Assembly: GCA_963575745.1 (NCBI GenBank)
Contig: CAUYUJ010019898.1
Coordinates: forward strand, 147,178-168,655
Length of the DNA stretch: 21,478 nt
Reading direction: 5' to 3'
Origin: Prorocentrum cordatum
Lineage: Eukaryota; Sar; Dinophyceae; Prorocentrales; Prorocentraceae
The translations under genes and the position numbers were made by a program. This document shows positions 17,705 through 21,478 of this stretch, piece by piece (position 1 is the stretch's first letter; each line of letters starts with the position of its first letter). The notes under the pieces were generated by a model. That model worked only from the letters and a program-made list of their open reading frames with translations, was not told the origin of the DNA and searched no databases.

Positions 17705-18000
17705 CATCGGGACACCGACGGGACACGGACGGGACACCGGCGGAACACCGGCGGGGCACCGCGCCGCCCCGGCCGCCCGGAAGGGAATCATTTCGTCCGG
17801 CCGCGCCTCAGCCACACGGGACACCAGCGGGGCACCGGCGGGACACCGCGGGCCCCCGGTCGCCCGGAAGGGAGTCATTTGGTCCGGCCGCGCCTCAGCC
17901 ACACGGGACACCAGCGGGGCACCGGCGGGGCACCGCGGGCCCCCGGCCGCCCGGAAGGGGAGTCATTTGGTCCGGCCGCGCCTCAGCCACAGGAGACTTT
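17705..18000. repeat. 87-bp minisatellite with 11-bp subrepeats
   Basis: The landmark GGAAGGGARTCATTT has its AAGGG at 17781, 17868 and 17955, exactly 87 bp apart. Within each unit GGGACACCGGC-like 11-mers recur (GGACACCGAC, GGACACGGAC, GGAACACCGGC, GGGGCACCG). As 87 is 29 codons, a plus frame (17343-18317) stays open with a 29-residue repeat containing SGRASATRDTSGAPAGHR. Openness follows from the period; codon evidence for translation is lacking. Confidence 0.93.
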
Positions 18001-18207
18001 TTCTCGCCCGCCCACGCAGCTTCCCCTCGCCCGCGCGCACGGCACGCACGAACACGAAACCGAAATCGATTTCCCGGAAGGGGGGCTCTCCGTTCCACTT
18101 CGATCTCACCCCCTCACCTCCGATTTATGAAACCATGCACTCATGGACCTCGGTGAGACACGCCGGATGCATCGGCGGCCGGACTGAGCAACCGACGCAG
18201 GAGTCGC

Positions 18208-18222
18208 GCATGGATTCCATGC
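18208..18222. repeat. Short perfect inverted repeat
   Basis: GCATGGATTCCATGC: seven-base arms around one central T. Function unknown. Confidence 0.6.
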
Positions 18223-18252
18223 ACCCAGCTCCAGGAACACGGCGCAGCCACC

Positions 18253-18356
18253 GGCATGGATGCGACTTCACAGGGGCTCCGAAATCACATGCCATACTCT
18301 CGCCGGCATGGGTGTGACTTCTGAGGGGCTCTGAAATCACATACCCCGCTCTCGCC
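18253..18356. repeat. 52-bp tandem duplication
   Basis: Copies begin GGCATGGATGCGACTTC at 18253 and GGCATGGGTGTGACTTC at 18305 and share GGGGCTC, GAAATCACAT and CTCTCGCC at the same offsets. A 52-bp unit breaks the reading frame. Confidence 0.88.
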
Positions 18357-18566
18357 AGACTTCAGGCAACGTTCACCCATCGCACTCGCAGGTGTGTCCG
18401 CGGCAGTCTTGGTACACAAGTAATCGCTGATGTATTTATTACTTATGGAGCTCGGCGTCGCACTTCGCGAGAAAAGGAGCTGCTCTTGGCAGTCTTACAC
18501 GCCCATATGCATTGACATATGATTGCACGTGCTGCGTGAACCTGCAGTGAGGGCTGCGCACAGCCA
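18357..18566. other. Intergenic stretch, nothing recognised
   Basis: Mixed DNA with no coding or RNA gene signal seen. Confidence 0.5.
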
Positions 18567-18650
18567 CTCAGTCAGTCAGTCAGTCAGCCGGCCCGTCAGT
18601 CAGTCAGTCAGGTAGCCAATCAGTCAATCAGTCAGTCAGCAGGCCAATCG
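18567..18650. repeat. (CAGT)n tetranucleotide repeat, right block
   Basis: Runs of CAGTCAGTCAGTCAGTCAG interrupted by CCGGCC and CAATCAGTCAATCAG, matching the degenerate block at 16290-16365. Confidence 0.93.
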
Positions 18651-18889
18651 GCAAGTTTGTCGACTGCGAGATTCGGGGGGTCGTGCCCAAGTCGAGGAGC
18701 AGACGCGACAGGCGAACGGGGGCGCGCTCGCAGAGCAACGCCGACGTTTCCCGCATCGAGCACGCGCAAACAACAAGTTCCAGCTACACTGCCACTAAAA
18801 ACTTGTAGCGAGGACTACAGGCACCCACCAATCTGTGAGATTGCACGCCCCGAAGAGTGACTATAAATTCAAACGGTGCATGCTGCGGC

Positions 18890-19890
18890 TTCCACTGATG
18901 GAATTCACATCAGAAGAATCTGAATCGCCCGCGCCATCAAAGAAAGTGTCGGGCTCGCTGCCAGGTTGACGACTTGGCAGCCTTGGCCACCGCGGAAACC
19001 TCATCGGAGTCGCCAACCCTTATCTTGGAAACTCGCGAGGGCTCCTTCAGCGCCTTGACCCCCTCGGGCGCACGCCTCCCCCCTGCCGCCCGTTTCTTCC
19101 CCACCTTGGGAGTCGACTTGCGCTGCTCGGTAGTCGCCTGCTGCTCGCCCTTAGTCACCATCTGCCCACCCCCTTCGCCTTCTCCCCCCCTGCTCCCGCT
19201 GAAGGGCGGCCTTCGCGTGCTCGGACTTCTCGATGCCGACGGCCTGCTCGACCCGCACCTCCCCCGCCCGCGCTGCCATCCGCAAACTCCTTAGCGACCC
19301 CGACCGAGATGTCCACGGTCTCCTCCGAAGCGCCGAAGAGGCCAGACTTGGCCTGAGCAACAGCTCGTCATCTCTCTTGCGGCGCTTCTCGTCGCCCACC
19401 TTTTCAAACTCTTTCAACTCAGCCGCTGTCGCGCCCGCGACCTCTGCTGATACATCACCCCACCAGGCAATCACAGGATCATCGTCCCCAGCGTCGTCTG
19501 GGATAGTAAACTTGCTTGCGAACTCCCTGCGCCCATTGGAAGCATCCACCCTCCACCCCTTGTTGCGCTCTGGGTCCCAGCCGTAGAGGAACTGCGCGGC
19601 CTTAGGGCGCGCTGCCTTCGGCTCGACCTCAGCGCCCTCGGCGGCGCCCTCGCCGGCGCCACCCTCGTGGGCGACGCCATCCTCGACCTCCGCGTCAGCG
19701 CTGTCCGCGCTGAAGGGGATCTGCTGCACCCATGTGACAGACTTGGCCCTGGCGTGCTGGATGCGTCGCATCATCGCGCGAGGCTCGGCACAGGTCTTGT
19801 CCACCCAAGGCTTGCGATGCTCACCCTTAAACTCACACTTCTTGGACTCCACCACCTCGCCGAGGGCGTGTTGCATGTCCTTTGTTTGTT
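18890..19890 (-). CDS. Hypothetical protein, C-terminal block of a minus-strand gene
   Basis: From 19890 down, the frame reads KDMQHALGEVVESKKCEFKG, PWVDKTCAEPRAMMRRIQHA and KSVTWVQQIPFSADS, an acidic Glu/Gly/Ala stretch, then QFLYGWDPERNKGWRVDASN, DPVIAWWGD and AAELKEFEKVGDEKRRKRDD. Third positions are mostly G or C. Near 19370 coding character moves to another frame (AQAKSGLFGASEETVDISVG) and near 19280 returns (VEQAVGIEKSEHAKAAL). Near 19160 it moves again to a basic tail (KGEQQATTEQRKSTPKVGKK). The end is unclear: the 18937 stop gives KSSTWQRARHFL, while another frame gives an acidic ending to about 18860. No domain recognised. The two nearby compensating shifts suggest indels rather than alternative exons. 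Continuous with the block at 19960-20260 if the spacer between them is an intron. Confidence 0.6.
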
Positions 19891-19901
19891 GTTTTGATGA
19901 T

Positions 19902-19923
19902 GGCAGTGGTGATCACTACTGCC
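19902..19923. repeat. Quasi-palindrome, GTGGTGATCACTAC core
   Basis: A 22-bp inverted repeat centred on TGATCA with one mismatch between 8-bp arms (GGCAGTGG and CTACTGCC). It lies in the spacer between the two coding blocks of the minus-strand gene. The core is shared with sites at 12792, 16212 and 20307. Confidence 0.75.
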
Positions 19924-19946
19924 GTCAACGTACTGGAACAAACAAC

Positions 19947-20270
19947 GTTGAATGAATGGTTTCGCGATTTGGAGCTTGGGGGTCGCACTGTTTGAGCGCG
20001 AGGTCCATGTTCTTGAAGCTCAGGCTGGGGCGTATCTTCTGCACCTCCACCCACATGTCCGAAAGTTTCACGATTTCCTCTGGCTCCGTCTTGGCTGTAT
20101 TCCCCCATAGACCACCTGGACATCGCTGGCGATGCGAGGGCCAAGTGCGCGAACCCAAACCTCCAAGTCACCAGCCCAGGAAGCCGCCCGGCCTGGCATG
20201 GTTTCTCTGGAAGCCCTGGAAGAGCAACGAGCCTCGAACCCGAAACTTGCAACAGTTGAATGAATGGTTT
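19947..20270. repeat. 16-bp direct repeats flanking a coding block
   Basis: GTTGAATGAATGGTTT occurs at 19947-19962 and 20255-20270, 308 bp apart. CAAC precedes both copies (with one extra A in the second) and GCG follows both (with one extra C in the first). The sequence between is the upstream coding block of the minus-strand gene. Confidence 0.85.
19960..20260 (-). CDS. Hypothetical protein, upstream block of the same minus-strand gene
   Basis: From about 20250 down, one frame gives SRASRETMPGRAASWAGDLE, VWVRALGPRIASDVQVVYGG. At a five-C run (plus 20104-20108) coding passes to a second frame: NTAKTEPEEIVKLSDMWVEV, QKIRPSLSFKNMDLALKQCD. A single base in the homopolymer would unite them. The candidate start is the Met of ETMPGRAA, but a pyrimidine-rich acceptor-like TTTTTGTTGTTTGCAG just upstream on the minus strand (about 20287-20302) suggests an exon instead. 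The block is flanked by 16-bp direct repeats at 19947-19962 and 20255-20270. No family recognised. Confidence 0.55.
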
Positions 20271-20300
20271 GCGTTTCCGAAGTCTGCAAACAACAAAAAC

Positions 20301-20425
20301 TGGAGTGTAGTGATGACTACACCCCACCCTAGGGAAATTGCGATGAGTGTAGCGATACCTGAACACCACCAGAGAGAAACGATGAGCAACCCAAGCTGAC
20401 TGCAGCGATGACTATATGCCAATTG
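20301..20425. repeat. Three degenerate ~47-bp units with hairpin core
   Basis: GTGTAGTGATGACTACAC (20305-20322) has perfect 7-bp arms. Related words GAGTGTAGCGATACC (about 20345) and CTGCAGCGATGACTATATGCC-like text (about 20400) follow at roughly 45-50 bp intervals, with GATGAG and GAGAAAC words between. Confidence 0.6.
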
Positions 20426-20699
20426 CAATCCACAGTGAATTGCGTTGAGCCGCAAGGCACGACAACAGCCGCAGCAAAACATCGTAGAGTAATGAAATGC
20501 ATGATATGGTGTGATATGGAATGTCTAGTTGTGCAAGGCATGGCAGATTATATGCTACGATACTGTGTGACAGTGTGCGTGTTGAATATACCAACGCACA
20601 AAAACTCTAAATTGGAGACCTGGCTCTGTAATTAAGAGTTGACAAGACGACTCTAAATATACAAAAATAAAACACCCCAGGGCCCCCCTCTTCCCTGGG
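20426..20699. other. Intergenic stretch holding copy 2 of the ~21-bp element
   Basis: CGCAAGGCACGACAACAGCCG at 20451-20471 matches 17322-17343 with one C fewer. The rest is AT-richer (GCATGATATGGTGTGATATGG, TCTAAATATACAAAAATAA) with no coding signal. Confidence 0.55.
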
Positions 20700-20714
20700 C
20701 CCCTCGCCGCCCTC

Positions 20715-21478
20715 CCGGGACATCTAGCGGAACATCTGGCGGAAAATCCCGCGGAAAATCTGGAGGACAAATCTGGCGGAGGATCTGGCGGGAGATCTTG
20801 AGGAAGATCTGGCGAAAGATCTGGCGGAAAATCCAGCGGAAGATCTGGCGGAAGATCACGCAGAAGATTTAGAAGATCAATCTGGAGGAAAGCATAACGG
20901 AAGATCTGGCGGAAGATCTCGCGGAGGATCTGGAAGAAAATCTGGCGGAAGATCTGGCGGAAGACCTCGCGAACATCTAGCGGAAAATCTGCCGGAAGAT
21001 CAGGCGGAAGATCTGGCGGAAAATCTGGCGGAAGATCTGGCGGAAGATCTGGAGGATGAAACTGGCGGACGATCTGGCGGAAGATCTGGCGAAAAATGTG
21101 GAATATAACTCTGGAGGAAAATCTGGCAGAAGATCTGCCGGAAGATCTCGCGGAAGATCTGGAGAAAGACTTGGCGGAACAGTGGGAGGAAGATCTGCTG
21201 GAAGATCTGGCAAAAGATCCCGCGGAAAATCTAGCAGAAGATCTGCCAAAAAAATCTGGCGGAAGATCTTGAGGAAGATCTGGCGGAAGAGCTGGAGGAA
21301 GGTCAGGCCGAAGATCTGGAAGATAGATCTGGCGGAGAATATAGCGGAAGATCTGAAATGCAAATCTGGCTGAAGATCTGGCGGAAGCGTAAAATCTGGC
21401 GGAAGATCTGGCGAAAGATCTGACGGATGATCTGGAGGAAGATCTGGCGAAAGATCTGGCGGAACATCTGGAGGATAA
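20715..21478. repeat. 12-bp tandem array (GGCGGAAGATCT), runs off right edge
   Basis: Units of GGCGGAAGATCT with AAAATCT, GAGGAAG and CGCGGAAG variants keep a 12-bp register to the last base. Each intact unit carries one GATC. Minus-strand translation is an Arg-Gln-Ile-Phe tetrapeptide repeat; plus-strand translation is Gly/Arg/Ser or Ala/Glu/Asp/Leu. The 128-codon minus frame (20977-21363) and the plus frame are products of the period. No start context or unique domain supports a gene. Confidence 0.95.

Noticed and set aside
16755-17759. 334-codon minus-strand open frame with Asp-rich, Met-rich and Arg-Ser-Ile-Val sections
   Set aside because: Its three parts correspond exactly to the CAT tract and the 12-bp array, whose periods are multiples of three; openness is automatic and no unique domain is present.
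17343-18317. 324-codon plus-strand His/Ile-rich frame
   Set aside because: Made of CAT triplets and the 87-bp repeat; only the last ~100 codons are unique and they show no recognisable domain and include a frame-breaking 52-bp duplication region.
16290-18650. Possible CRISPR-like array
   Set aside because: Units are contiguous tandem repeats without unique spacers of constant length, and no cas-like gene is present.
20977-21363. Arg-Gln-Ile-Phe repeat protein
   Set aside because: Product of the 12-bp array; both strands are open equally and there is no unique flanking coding sequence in the window.
1-21478. tRNA genes and the dinoflagellate spliced-leader sequence
   Set aside because: Scanning by eye for GGTTCRANNCC-type T arms with matching acceptor stems, and for the conserved spliced-leader 3' part, found nothing convincing. 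A covariance-model search would be decisive.

Overview
The window looks like nuclear DNA of a large, repeat-laden eukaryotic genome, most likely a dinoflagellate. This is inference. It rests on GC-rich low-complexity DNA, many unrelated microsatellites and minisatellites, isolated reading frames whose third codon positions are mostly G or C, a decayed LINE-type retroelement, and a eukaryote-type Tpt1/KptA domain. I see no bacterial operons, ribosome binding sites, rRNA, convincing tRNA or CRISPR. Most long reading frames in the window come from trinucleotide or 12-bp repeats and are not genes.

Layout. 1-680: AGT and TCG triplet tracts. 720-1440: degenerate short repeat, then a 94-bp tandem duplication. 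1440-1795: GGCCCC-type hexamers and a long (TCC)n tract. 1800-2420: AT-richer gene-free DNA. 2418-2620: more TCC/TCG tracts. 3550-4130: a 68-88 bp minisatellite. 4430-4930: a degenerate CCAAGA-type repeat. 4935-5370: AT-rich DNA. 6158-6320: AC, GGGA and GGA microsatellites. 6350-9530: a plus-strand LINE relic holding, in order, a possible RT tail, RNase H, an EEP (APE-like) endonuclease and an endonuclease-to-RT linker, cut off before the RT core. 9472-10380: a minus-strand broken ORF fused to that LINE end. 11251-12640: a minus-strand GC-rich coding region with several frame changes. 12640-12980: three copies of a ~125-bp unit with long poly-C. 13433-14818: another broken minus-strand ORF. 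15064-15798: plus-strand Tpt1/KptA RNA 2'-phosphotransferase domain, the best gene here. 16290-18650: nested arrays (CAGT, 8-bp, 12-bp with a 60-bp higher-order period, CAT, 87-bp, 52-bp, CAGT). 18890-20290: minus-strand hypothetical gene in at least two blocks. 20700-21478: a second 12-bp array that runs off the window.

Function. Only three functional identities are supported: RNase H, EEP endonuclease and Tpt1. The first two belong to one dead or badly damaged retrotransposon. The Tpt1 domain keeps two of its conserved arginines but appears to have Arg where the family has its N-terminal catalytic His. No pathway linking the genes can be read here. The minus-strand ORFs are unrecognised and share a pattern of frame changes, several at C or G homopolymers, so sequencing error and pseudogene decay must be separated before calling them dead.
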